Origin: Hymenoscyphus infarciens
Lineage: Eukaryota > Ascomycota > Leotiomycetes > Helotiales > Helotiaceae
DNA length: 64,000 bases
Reading direction: 5' to 3'
Assembly (NCBI GenBank): GCA_001414345.1
Contig: LLCB01000149.1
Coordinates: 1-64,000, forward strand
In this document: positions 34,848-45,780 of the stretch, in pieces
How positions within the stretch are numbered: the stretch's first letter is position 1
Layout of the letters: the number at the start of each line of letters is the position of its first letter
Program-made: the position numbers and the translations under genes
The notes under the pieces: generated by a model
Database searches by the model: none
Told to the model about the DNA's origin: nothing
What the model saw: only the letters and a program-made list of their open reading frames with translations

Positions 34848-35528
34848 GTTGAAGGTTTGTTTGCTTTGGATTTGGGAAGTTTGAAATAGGAAGAGAGTTG
34901 TATGTAAAGAGGAAGAGAGTTGTCGTTCTAGAGTTGATTGAGATAAAGCCTTTGGTATGCGAAGCTCCCTCGGCCCATAACTGATAACTGGCTGTACCTC
35001 CCTGATTGAGACAGCTTCATAATAGACAATAAAAGCAGCATCTTATTAACCTTCAGTGTTTCAACTCTCTATGACTTAATTAACTCTGATAAACCATATT
35101 CTACCTGTGTCTTCAAACAGACTTTCCGATTCATTCTTAAATTGAAACACTTATTGAAGCAATCCTTTCTCGAAACTACAAGAATGCTGCTTTTTTCTTC
35201 GAGACAAAAGCTTATCGGAAAAGAGCACGTGAGCCCTATCAAAACTGGTCATCTGACTCCCCTCTACCAAAGCAAACTCGGGATCTTAGGATTCCTTCCG
35301 AATTGTGCTTGATATAAAGAAACATCCCTGACGAGAATCCCATCAAATCATCCCACTACCCTGCCTCATAACAACTGATGATATGTCTTTAACAGCCTCC
35401 ACCCCGCGCCATGCAATCCACCAACAACTTCAACACCCCGTCCCTACAACGAATACACAATAGAAAGATTCGCCGACCCGGACTACAATATCTACAACAA
35501 CAGTGACACACCTCCCGTCGGCCACAAC
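34848..35528. promoter_or_regulatory. Divergent promoter, amidase / MBL-fold gene
   Basis: This 680-bp head-to-head region contains no gene. TATA-like and pyrimidine-rich leader stretches are seen (TGATATAAAGAAAC near 35310). A CACGTG core sits at ~35226. Shared control is possible but unproved. Confidence 0.4.
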
Positions 35529-36461
35529 ATGTCACCTACCTCTCAACTCCTAATCTGTGTTGCCTGCGGTACACAATTCGACACTTCAGATCCCTCCTCC
35601 CTCCCAAACTGTAGAATATGTGACGACCCAAGACAATACGTTCCTCCCACAGGACAAAAATTCACCACCCTCTCCACCCTTCTCACATCCTCACCCCCCT
35701 ATAAAAACAAATGGGAAGCCTTCCCCTCAGACGACCGATTCTTCAGTATCTGGACCGAACCAAAACTAGCCATAGGCCAACGAGCAATCCTAATAAAAAC
35801 GCTCATAGGAAACATACTGTGGGACTGTCTAACCCTTCTCGACAAACAAACCATAGCCTGGATAAACAGCCAAGGCGGGCTATCAGCAATAATAATATCC
35901 CACCCACATTACTATACCACGCACCTGGAATGGGCAGAAACCTTTGATTGTCCAGTTTACATATCATGGGAAGACGTCTCTTGGCTCAACCGGCTCGATC
36001 GGCTCGGGAAAGCAAGGTGTTTCATTGATTCCAAGAGTGAAGAAATAGAAATCCGCGGTCAGAAATCCGGTGTCATGGCTTTGAAGTTAGGAGGTCACTT
36101 CCCGGGCAGTCTAGTTTGTTTGGCGTTTAATAGGTTGCTGGTTGCCGATACTCTGCTTACCACACCTGGCGGTGTTGGGAACTGGGCCGAGGCAAAGAGA
36201 CCCGAAGGGATGAATAGTTATGCTTTTATGTGGAGTATTCCAAATTTCATACCTCTTTCTCCGGAGGAGATTGAGGGGATGTGGGAGGGACTGAAGGGAC
36301 GGGATTTTGAGAGTACGCATGGCGCGTTTGTGGGTCAGGATGTGTATGATGGATGTGGGGGAACTGAGAAGGGAGTTAAGCAGAGGGTGTTGGAGAGTAT
36401 GCAGATTCAAGTGAGGAGGATGGGTTGGAAAGACCATGGGTTTTTGAAAGAGACTACTTGA
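35529..36461 (+). CDS. MBL-fold metallo-hydrolase-like protein with Cys pairs
   Basis: Intronless 310-aa protein. The N-terminus has two Cys pairs, CVAC (10-13) and CRIC (28-31), a possible small zinc ribbon. The rest looks like a metallo-beta-lactamase fold: IIISHPHYYTTHLEWA (His125, His127, His132) in place of the usual H-x-H-x-D-H, LGGHFPGS with His190, and LLVADTLL with Asp207. The usual Asp of the first motif is replaced by Tyr, so metal binding or activity may differ from standard hydrolases. No signal peptide. The start ATG follows an in-frame stretch with no better start. Related fungal proteins are mostly uncharacterised; function is unknown. Confidence 0.8.
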   Translation: MSPTSQLLICVACGTQFDTSDPSSLPNCRICDDPRQYVPPTGQKFTTLSTLLTSSPPYKNKWEAFPSDDRFFSIWTEPKLAIGQRAILIKTLIGNILWDCLTLLDKQTIAWINSQGGLSAIIISHPHYYTTHLEWAETFDCPVYISWEDVSWLNRLDRLGKARCFIDSKSEEIEIRGQKSGVMALKLGGHFPGSLVCLAFNRLLVADTLLTTPGGVGNWAEAKRPEGMNSYAFMWSIPNFIPLSPEEIEGMWEGLKGRDFESTHGAFVGQDVYDGCGGTEKGVKQRVLESMQIQVRRMGWKDHGFLKETT

Positions 36462-37742
36462 GTGGTTTGTATGACAATACGGAACTCCAAAACTAATTCC
36501 TAATATCCTTCATCTTATTCAATGTATTATATCCAGCAAGAGGAAGCAGAAAGATAACAACACCCTCAGAGTTAGAATCTAGATTTTAATCCTCAAGGAT
36601 TCCAAGTATGTTATAACCTGCAAACCATTTTAATCTATACCGACCTATCCCCAGCACCCTGCAAGAAACCCGGCAATCGGTCCCAATGAAAGGAAACGGG
36701 CAATCAGACCAGGAACAAATGCACAAGGTAATCAAATCCCAGGCACCCGCATTGTTCGAGAATCAGCCAGAACAAAAGAGCGTTACATCGTCACACATGC
36801 AGGTATATCAACCGCTGCACATCCAGTACTTGCGGTAGACTGCATGTAGACCGTAGAGTGTAGATCCCATAGCATAGAATCATGTTGATATATGACTCAA
36901 AAATCCGTACTTATACAAGATAAAACCCATCCAATCCGCAATAAACAAAAAAGGTATATATATCAGAAGTGAAGTATAAAAAACGAAAACTTGCTCAGGG
37001 GACAAAAATGTTGTACAAGCCCCCACGCACCATAATCCCAAGAAAATAATACAAGGCTCCCCCTTCTCCTCAGAGTGAACCATCTCTCCGTTGCTGTATA
37101 TGTAGAATTGTTTCGAGAACATTCCTTTTCCATGCATGCCTGTCCCAAACGCAAGAAACCCCAGCCATGCAGGCACACCAATCCACCCACATATTTTTAT
37201 CAACCCCCAAAAACGCCATCCAGAATGCCATAGCAAAAATTTCAAAGAACGCAAAAATACCCACCATTTACCCTAATAATCGGACCCCCAACCAAAACCC
37301 CATGAAGTACAATACTCGTCAGCCGTGACTTGACCTTCCCGGTGGAGTCATGAGACATGGGTAGGATATTATCCTAAACAGGAAAGTCATAGGGGGTCGC
37401 CTCCTCTTTCTCATGCAGCAAAGGAGAAATATCGCTGGATACCGTACCGGCTGAATGGCTACTCAGGCTAATCCCGAATCTGCCGTTCCATCGAAACGGC
37501 AACCCGTCAGTTCCCAAAAGTCCGATTCGTTCCAGGGGAGGCGAGGAGGCATAACCGCGTGTAAGCGAAAATGACGGACCGGTTTTTATATACTCGTTCA
37601 GTCGAATCGCGGTAGCGGGTGGTGGAGGGAGTGGCATGAGCCGTCGATCATATCCTTGATGGAACGCCTTGAGTCCACATTGATGTTGGGATCCGGTAGG
37701 TCGTTGACGTGTCGAGTTAAATGTGTCCGTGTCGTTAGTCCT
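36462..37742. other. Intergenic, no confident gene
   Basis: A minus-strand frame at 36880-37254 would encode up to 124 aa with hydrophobic stretches (FVFYTSLLIYIPFLFIADW), but it lacks an ATG at its 5' end and overlaps another frame starting with ATG at 37267. It could be part of a small spliced membrane-protein gene. Nothing else is supported. Confidence 0.45.
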
Positions 37743-40700
37743 TCATCTTGGTCGTTTCGCGTTGACCATGTTCGAGTCGTCGTAATCCCAATGTCTCTTC
37801 AATCCGCCTTCATAGACACTTGCTACAGATTCTTGCCACATGCTAGGACTGACAAAAGAAGGAATTGGAGCACCCGAGTATTGCTGAGGGGGAATGGGTT
37901 GTGAGGATCCTGGAGGTAAGCTAACCGTCGGCAGCGACTGCATTTCCGGTAACGTTGGTAATTCATGGGCACCTGAGACAGGAAGTTTTAGAGGGGGTTG
38001 TTGGGGAGTAGATGCGTTTGCAGCAGGAGGCGTACCAAAGGTCGAATTCCACTGGCTAGAGATGATGATTTAGTACCAAGACAGCAAAGAGGAAGGTGTG
38101 TTCGAACTTACTCAAAAATACGTGTAGGATTCCAACCACTAGGATCGCCCATTGTAACACTACTTGGCATCGATTGCTGCTGGGGGGGACCTCGTTGAGC
38201 GGCCATCATGACCAAACCCTGTGCGGCAGGAGAGTCACCTTTCGTGTCCGCAACGCCACCGGCAGATATGGGCGGTGAAATGGGGTGGTGTGTGTAACTG
38301 ACTGGTTGGGACTGGGCATTCTGATGCTCTATTGGAGTTCCATTTGGACCTATCTGACGGTATTGAGTGGCCGATCTTGGAGGGCTGGTGTTGACAGGCG
38401 CGCCGGGACTTCCATAGGGGAAACTTGGCTTCAAAACAAATGGCTTTCTCATATCGGCCGAAAAGGCCTCTCGGAGGGCATCGATTTGTTGCTGCATTTC
38501 AGGCATAGGCCACGAGCTGGTACATTTCTCTAGTATTCGCATGTGTCGAGTGAAATATTCCCTAGCATCGCTGTTGAGTTCAGGATCTGGTGATGTAAGT
38601 GCCACCTATAACCCGACTTAGTATTTGAAAACGAGGGGAAAAATGAGATGTTTGTGCTTACCAGGTGAAGCACCGTGCACGTAAGAATGCAGTAGATTGT
38701 GAAATTGATGCCTCTCTGCATGCAAATCAAACCCGTCAAACCAAAGGACTGTAGAATGGACTCCTGCAATCTACACAACAATTTTGCAGACGAATAACAT
38801 ATCATCATATGGTGCTTCCATCCTCCATCCATTCCAGTTGGTTCCATGAATGTGAGTTGCGGTCGATGTAGCATAATAATACTAAGATAGTAATATGACT
38901 GGAGGTTGCCAATGAAGTGGGATGGGAGCCAAGGCGGCGATCCATCTTGAGGAAAGGTTACTTGAAGGTCCGGTGGAAGATCATTCATCCAGGCGTCAAA
39001 GGACGGATTGAGCTGTACAAAATCCGGATCGATACCCCATTCCTTCTTCTTCTTTATCTTTGCGTAAACATTGTTCATTCTCCTGACATTTCGGACAACT
39101 CTTGTAAAGTACGTAAAATTTCGGGAGATGTTGAACTCGGATTCTTCGATACCGGGAGCTGGTCTAAGTACGCTCAAATCCAACGATTCCATGCTAACTG
39201 AAAGATCGGTGCGTCCTATTTCATGTTAGCATTCTCAGTGGTATTTTCCATGGTGTGAAAACTAACCCTGTGGAGAGCCGACCATTAACTCGCATATGAA
39301 AATTGTTTGCCATATTCGGGTTTTGGTAATGCAATCGCCATGGTCCGACCCGCATGGTCTACCGGCTTTGTGCTCTTCATAGTGCTCATCCAAGCCCAAG
39401 TCCTTTGCCATTTGTACGCACTGTACTACTGTCATCCAGGAACGGAAATAATACCCTCTCTTGGGTGCCGACTCTCTCGCCTTAAGGATCATCAAAGTGG
39501 CTTGAAGGGTGCTTAATCGGGGGACATCCATAAACGAATCGCAGTGTTCTAATTCAAAATTAGCTTTCGTTAAAGCGTAACAATTTTAGGAAATAAAAGA
39601 ATTACTTGTTGCGAGCGCCAGCCATTGGTGACCTTCGGATGGTTCATCCGCTAGTCTTCCAGCAATTGCAAATATTGCCTCGAGTATTAACGGCGAGATA
39701 GCATCTCTGTTTGTATGCCACTGGTGATAGAAGAGAGTTTTGTTGAGAACGGGGACGTAGGGATGAACGTTTGTGAAGTACATATCGAAATAGTGCATGA
39801 TTGTCTCCTCATCTGGCATTAACTCTGGTGGTATCCGAACTTTCAAATCTGTTGACGGCATTGAAGGTGGCAATACGCTCTTGAAGTCATCCACATCTTG
39901 ATATGCTGGTTCTTCAACCAAAGTTTTCGTCTTGATTTTGTTATTCAAATATGGAGCTAGAATAATTTTGTCAGTTGCTTGCTTAATGATTTTCTTGGTT
40001 GTATTTACCTGTTCCCGCTTCGTTCATTCGGAGTTCTCCTAAAAGATCAGCCAAGTCCTGTTGCCCATACTGGTCCTGTTCGTATGTTTCCGGAGACTGG
40101 GGATGTGATCCTTGGAGGGGTGGCGTTGGAAAGACATTTTGCTGCGAGTAATGCTGATGCTGATCGATTACACTGACAGGTGTTTGCTGGAGACTGCTAT
40201 AGTGCATGCTAGGTTGGCTATGGGCAGAAGAGGGACCGCCATAAGGAATTGTTTGGTAACCTCCAACATTTTCCGAATAAGGCACTTGCTGTGTATATAT
40301 TGGAGGCATGATCTTGTGCGGCGCGTTCAATTGATGTGATTGCTGATGCTGTTGTTGCTGTTGCATTGAAGCTTGTTGGTGGTAGTCGTCCTCGGCGCTT
40401 CCACCACTTTCGTATCCAACTCTCTCCTGTTCAAATGATTGTCCAACAGATGGAAATGCGCTATCATAATTGACGGTTGGCGGTACACATTTCAACTTCA
40501 ACCGGACACAGGCAGAACATGGCCAAGTGTTAGTTGTTGCTGCATCGCATTTGATCTTCCGCCTTCTACATCCCTCACACGCTCTCATAACTAAACTAAA
40601 TCAGTATTGCGCCAGGCTTGCTTTGGGAATATACATACCCTTCAGTCTTTTATGGCGATTGTGCTCATCAACGAAAACATAGTCTATATCCAAGTTAGAG

Positions 40701-40954
40701 AAAGATTCCGAGTGCGGGGAAGGAAGTGCTTTGGAATGGCGCACTCTTCTGGTTTTCGCGTGGCCCAAAATTATTGGGCGCAAAAGAAAAGCTCTGCATC
40801 TGTGAGCTCTGAGGAAGAAGTCTTCGATTTCCCGGGTCGCCAGCCATGTCGTAGGTGGTAAGTCGGGTGCTGCGCTGGTGAGGTCTCTATGGTGCCTACT
40901 CGTGATATAGAAGAATGATGAGGCTGATGTGTAGCCGTTGTCGAGTGTGTACAC
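37743..40954 (-). CDS. Zn2Cys6 fungal transcription factor
   Basis: Nuclear DNA-binding regulator. Coding exons: one ending at 40639, then 40590-40009, 39956-39606, 39548-39267, 39215-38662, 38605-38112 and 38055-37743. From the Zn cluster to the stop the sum is exactly 858 codons plus stop. The cluster is canonical, CX2CX6CX9CX2CX6C (CEGCRRRKIKCD ... WPCSACVRLKLKC), just after RHKRLKVMRA, which is joined over the first intron. A Gln/His-rich low-complexity stretch follows, then a fungal-specific TF domain (MHYFDMYFTNVHPYVPVLNK ... MAKDLGLDEH). The Pro/Ser-rich C-terminus ends NMVNAKRPR. The 5' end is uncertain: the open frame reaches 40954 without an ATG, so an upstream exon is likely, or the start is Met at 40588. 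It may belong to the CLR-1/ClrA-like group, from memory only and unverified. Confidence 0.85.
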
Positions 40955-43900
40955 GGTCCTTGGTTTTCTGGGATCGAGGTTTGGCAGGCCGATTGAAGCC
41001 TTGAAGGAAAAGAACGTCGTTCGTCGACTGGATCTGATGAATGACGGATATGCTAAACTTTAAGAGAGCCCCGGTCAACGGTTCCGAGGCGCCCCCGCTG
41101 TGATTGATATGAGCCCTGTAAATTCTTAGCAGGGCCACGAGTCTCAGTCTAAATCAAGATAGGTGACCTGGGTCTTGGATAATGCATAAGGCGAACAGGG
41201 CATACCTATATTATGTATTTTGATATGTGGATATGAGTGGGGGTAAGACCATTTCCATACGGTACATGTACCTGATTGCGCTGGTGGCAGGAGTAGGTAC
41301 TCGCACTGAACTGAGCCGATGAGTGAGGAGAAGTACGACTTTCGAGATTCAAGCCACCACCTAACCGCGCAAACGGCACGGCAAATGGGTTGGAGGGTGA
41401 TGTCTTGTCTGAGACTCCCAGTTCTGCAAGCTGCAGTCTCTCATGCACCGACGGCTGGGCCCTTGGGAGAGAGGCTCGACGGGTGGTGTATGTAAGATGT
41501 AAGGTAGGTAGATAGTACGGTACAGGTTCGCAGAAGAAAACACGGGAGGTGGGATCGAGAAACCGAGAGAGCAGGGAGAGAGCAGGAACGCGCTTGAGGA
41601 GGTGGACCCTGTGGTATGTATGGGTGTGATTATGGTACGGTAGAGTGGTCCGTATGGTGGAAATGTGGTACTCGAGTACGGAGAGGCTGTTTGGTTTGGT
41701 GGGATAAATTGTATTGCAGACAACTGGCAAGACCAACCGAGGCAAATGTTTGGGAGCTACAATAATAGTGACTGCAGTGGAAGATGCCGCCGCTAGATGC
41801 TTTACCGCTGTAAGCAGTGTAAAGCTAACTCAGGGTGACATGTAATGCCAGTTACCGACTTGACAGTCGGTGGCAGGAGTTAGTGTCTTAGTCTGGGGGG
41901 TGTCAAATCCTTAGTAAAACGACTAGTGGGGACTCTCTGACCGGGGAGTCGTCCACCAAGTGGAAGGGGGTTACTCAGGCTTGTTCAGTCGATATTGCCC
42001 CTCTTTCGCATCTGGGTTCTGGACGAAGAAGTGGGACTTTCGAAGCTCACTACTTCACACTACTTGCAGAATTTCGCCGGGCGGGCAAGGGGTTAAGGGG
42101 TGCCGAGCAGGCGTTGAACAGGCGTTGAACAGGGTGCCCCTGATGTCGAATCTCAGTCGTTGTTCAGGGAATGGTGATGCCCTGACCCCTACTCCCTACT
42201 TTGGCTCGTACGGGACGTTGTGAGGTTGAATCTTGTGTCTCCTTCACGTGTGATTATTTCTCCTTGCGTGCTACTGCTTGATGCCGAGGTGGCAGCCAAC
42301 GTTGCCATTGTGAGAGGAGCTAGCACTAGTAATATTCCCCGCGCTATCGGTCGTACTCGTACGGTACGAGGTCTGGCAGATGAAAAGGAGAGCGAGAGAT
42401 GCGGCGGCAGAAGAATGTGCATGGCAGTCTGCACTCTGCAGCCTGCACTCTGCACTCGAGCGGCAACTATCCTCCTGTCATCCCGTACGAGTAGGCAAAG
42501 AGGCAAGTTTCGGAGAGTGTGGTATGTGTCGCAGCGTTACAACAACTTCTTTCTAGACTTTCTAGGCGCTTTCCACACACTGGGTTCGGAGCACATTGGT
42601 CGATCGTGAGACGAACAACTGGCATGCAATTGCAACGGAGGTAGATCTAGCCTCGGGAACGAGTGTGACGGAAACACAATCATGGTGGATTCTATTTCAA
42701 GCCGTTTGAAGAGGGCGATCACCGGACAGCTGGTTGCCGGTCAGAAAGTAAGAAATATCGTCGCTAGGGTCGACAGCAAGGAGAACATTTCCATGGCCGA
42801 TTTGGGTTTTTGAAATCCCGTCTGCCATGTGGTAAAGATGCCAGATGGAAGGCTGAAATTCACAGTAGTCTATGCGCTACGTAGCGCAACGTCTGGTGCT
42901 GCGTCATTTTGTTCGTGTACAAAAACGACCAGTGGCGCATGCTGGTGTGGTTTTGGAGCAGAGATCTTTGCTGAGTTAAAGTTGGGACGGAAAAAGCTCT
43001 GAAACTCAGTGCGGAGAACCTAAGCGCAATGTCTCGCCCTTTGGCGCTATAATGGTTCCACGCTTCAATTTGATGTTGAAGCCAAAGCGTATGCGTCTAA
43101 TTGCCTGTCATAACTTGAGCCTCTCGTTGGCGTAAAAATTGTCGAGTTCCAGAATGAATTGGTGATGGTGGTCGCAATGTTGCCTCAAAGTAGCGTAGCA
43201 ACTGTGCATGCATTTTGGATTGGCACCTACCAATCAAAACACATAACGCCATATCAATCAGTTTTAAACCAGGATACAAATGGGAAGAGTTGAACTTAAC
43301 CTAAACATCTTCAACAAGGGAACCACGCCTAATGCCAACCTCTTCTCTTGGAGAAATCAGATCCAAACGCGGCTCTGTACATCCCGCGTTTGCTCTGTGA
43401 GGTTTAGCCTCGAGCCTGTTTTGTTTCTGCTCGCAATCGGCTCAATTCGCCCAAAAAGGATTATACCGCTCCCGCTACCGAATTGTCAGGAGAAGCTTCC
43501 CGGCTCCCAGACACAAGGTCCCAAGCACCCCCTGCTGCAAAGACCTGGGACGAACAGGTTGTTGCGTGACCCTCGCAGACGCCACTTCTTCGCTTGCGAG
43601 CAATGAATCTCGCTTCATGCTTCCCCCAAAGTCCAAAATTAAACACAAGAGAGCATCATGACGAATGCAATGTATCTCGTACAAATTTCGCAGGCAAATA
43701 AAATCGTCATTATGCGCTATTCTCGGACCTCATGAACTGTTTTTTTTGTGCCGATGGCAGTCTGGCAGATCACCCATCTTTAGAGAATTTCTCCACATTC
43801 TGGCCTCACCCACCCATTGTGTGTCGGCTCAAGCCGAGCAGCTTGACCCCTGCTGCAACTCAAAGATTAACCTAAAGATCAGGCAGGCAGGCCAGGCCCC

Positions 43901-44938
43901 TCTTGCGACAAAGTTCGGTGATGCTTTCAAATTCTGTTCAGACTCCGAAGTTCCACAGAGCACAAATGTATGATTGTTGAACTTGCGCCAAGATTAATTC
44001 TGGAGTCTTGCATATACTTGGTCTTCCCAGAGCAGGTGCATGCAGCAGTCCACCTTCTTCCTCGACACACCCTCATATCAAGAGTAGATTCCCAATGGGG
44101 ACATTCCTGAGGAAGTCGTCGAGGCCTATGAGATGACACGAAGAATGCGATCAGAACTTCGAGCGATGTGCTTGAAACGTAAGAGGTAATAGTCTGATGA
44201 CACTTGTCAACCTTGCCCATATCAACATTTTATCCAAGCCCCGTCGACTGGAGCAAGTTTCCAATAACCATCAAACAGGGAAATATAAAGAGGAGCCAGC
44301 CAGTACTAGTAGGTCATTGCCTATTGTCTATGACTGAAGCAACGACTCTTGAATGAAAACGAAACTCTCAAGCTTTGCTCAAGGGGCTACCACGGTAAGG
44401 GGACGCTTTGTAGATACGGAGCTTTTGAAAGGGCGTTGTAAGACCTCTAAAACTAAAATGAGCATTTCAAAAATTGCCATTCGGAACGAGAACCGCACTG
44501 GCAAACGCGCTTGATGGCACCGGCGAGCCCGTGGTCGCCACTTGGTACTCGCAACCTTCTGGAAGATGATGATTAACCACTAGGCATCATGGGGTTCTTT
44601 CAAAGACGAAGCTGTAGCGAGAAGTTTAACTTGCACAATTGTTGTCGTGGCATTGCATTGAAGAAGAGCGCCGAGGAAAGGTCAAGATGAATTTACCTCA
44701 GAGTTATGGGTGACTAAGGTTAAGTTTGCCAAATACGGTTAGCGCGGGGTAGTTTGCCTTCGAAATCCTGACCGTGGAAAACACCAGAAAATCACGACGA
44801 CAACACCACGATCTTTCAACCTTTACCTTTGTCAACCATACTAAACACGTCATACTCGTTACCCTCTCAATCTCGAAATCTCCTATATCCCTCCTCCACC
44901 TACCCATCAATTTCGTACACCGCCTCCCCTCCGTCGCA
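40955..44938. other. 4-kb gene-free region upstream of TF and CIA2
   Basis: This sits between two divergently transcribed genes and is the longest normal-composition stretch without a gene. The 179-aa minus frame at 41206-41745 begins with TTG, is low in complexity and lies where a long 5' UTR of the regulator would be. A short tandem repeat AACAGGCGTTG occurs near 42106-42131 and CTGCACTC repeats near 42430-42455. No domain, RNA gene or transposon was recognised. Confidence 0.5.
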
Positions 44939-45780
44939 ATGGCAGTGGACAACGCCAACCCCACCATTCTAAGCGCGAGCGAGCTTCCTTCTCACAGGCA
45001 AAGGCGTCTCCTGAAAGAGGCAGAATCCAAGAAACACGGAATACGAGAACTTTTGACGAGCAAGCCAAGCTACGCCAGTGACCCCTTCTACCTTTCCGAC
45101 TTTTCAGATGCAGACTCGGACGATTCAATGGCGGAACCTGTTGACGAACAAGAGATATATGGTGAGCAGAGCACTTGCATACTGGGCGTTGATAGAGACG
45201 TTTCGTTCACTAAATCCCACGCAACGACGTTTTTTTTTATTAAAAAAACTACCATGTCCTCCTGCCCAGCAGTCCCATCATTCTATCTAAAGCTTCAAGT
45301 GTCAAGAACTTCTTGCTTCAGCCACATTGTTTTTACCCCAAACAACAACGGGTGCATCTGACGACTAATGTTTCATAAAATATAGATTTACTTGCCCCAA
45401 TTTCGGATCCCGAACATCCACTCTCTCTGGAGTCACTTGGAGTTGTCAAACTTCAAGATGTTCACCTCACATCCCCCCAGGATCCCTCAAACCCCGCCGC
45501 ATTGTCCCATGTTCGGGTTGAACTTACCCCAACTGTCACCCACTGTTCGCTAGCGACTGTCATTGGACTCTGCGTAAGAGTTCGCTTGGACCAAGCTTTA
45601 CCCCCGAGTTACCGAGTCGAAGTGAAGATAAAGGAAGGCACACATAATACAGCGGATCAACTCAATAAGCAGTTGGCGGACAAGGAGCGTGTTGCGGCTT
45701 CTCTTGAAAATGAACAGATCATGGCCCTATTGAGGCGTATGATGAAGCCTTGCCTTGAAGCAACTGATGTTGGCATTTGA
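44939..45780 (+). CDS. CIA2: CIA2 / MIP18 family cytosolic Fe-S assembly protein
   Basis: Component of the cytosolic iron-sulfur targeting complex (with Cia1 and Met18/MMS19) that delivers Fe-S clusters to DNA and RNA enzymes. Two exons, 44939-45161 and 45386-45780, give 205 codons plus stop. The start MAVDNANPTILSASELPSHR matches fungal orthologues; the frame is open upstream but adds unrelated residues. The MIP18/DUF59 domain begins EQEIYDLLAPISDPEHPLSL, formed across the intron, and continues VRVELTPTVTHCSLATVIGL with the reactive Cys in THCS, then ADQLNKQLADKERVAASLEN. The 224-bp intron is longer than most here. Length and domains are intact. Confidence 0.95.

Noticed and set aside
36880..37267. 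Hydrophobic 124-aa frame, possible small membrane protein
   Set aside because: No ATG at the start of the long frame and no splice model that clearly joins it to the ATG frame; left as an open possibility.
41206..41745. 179-aa minus-strand frame
   Set aside because: It starts with TTG, is rich in Thr/Tyr/Pro without a domain, and lies in the likely leader of the Zn2Cys6 gene.
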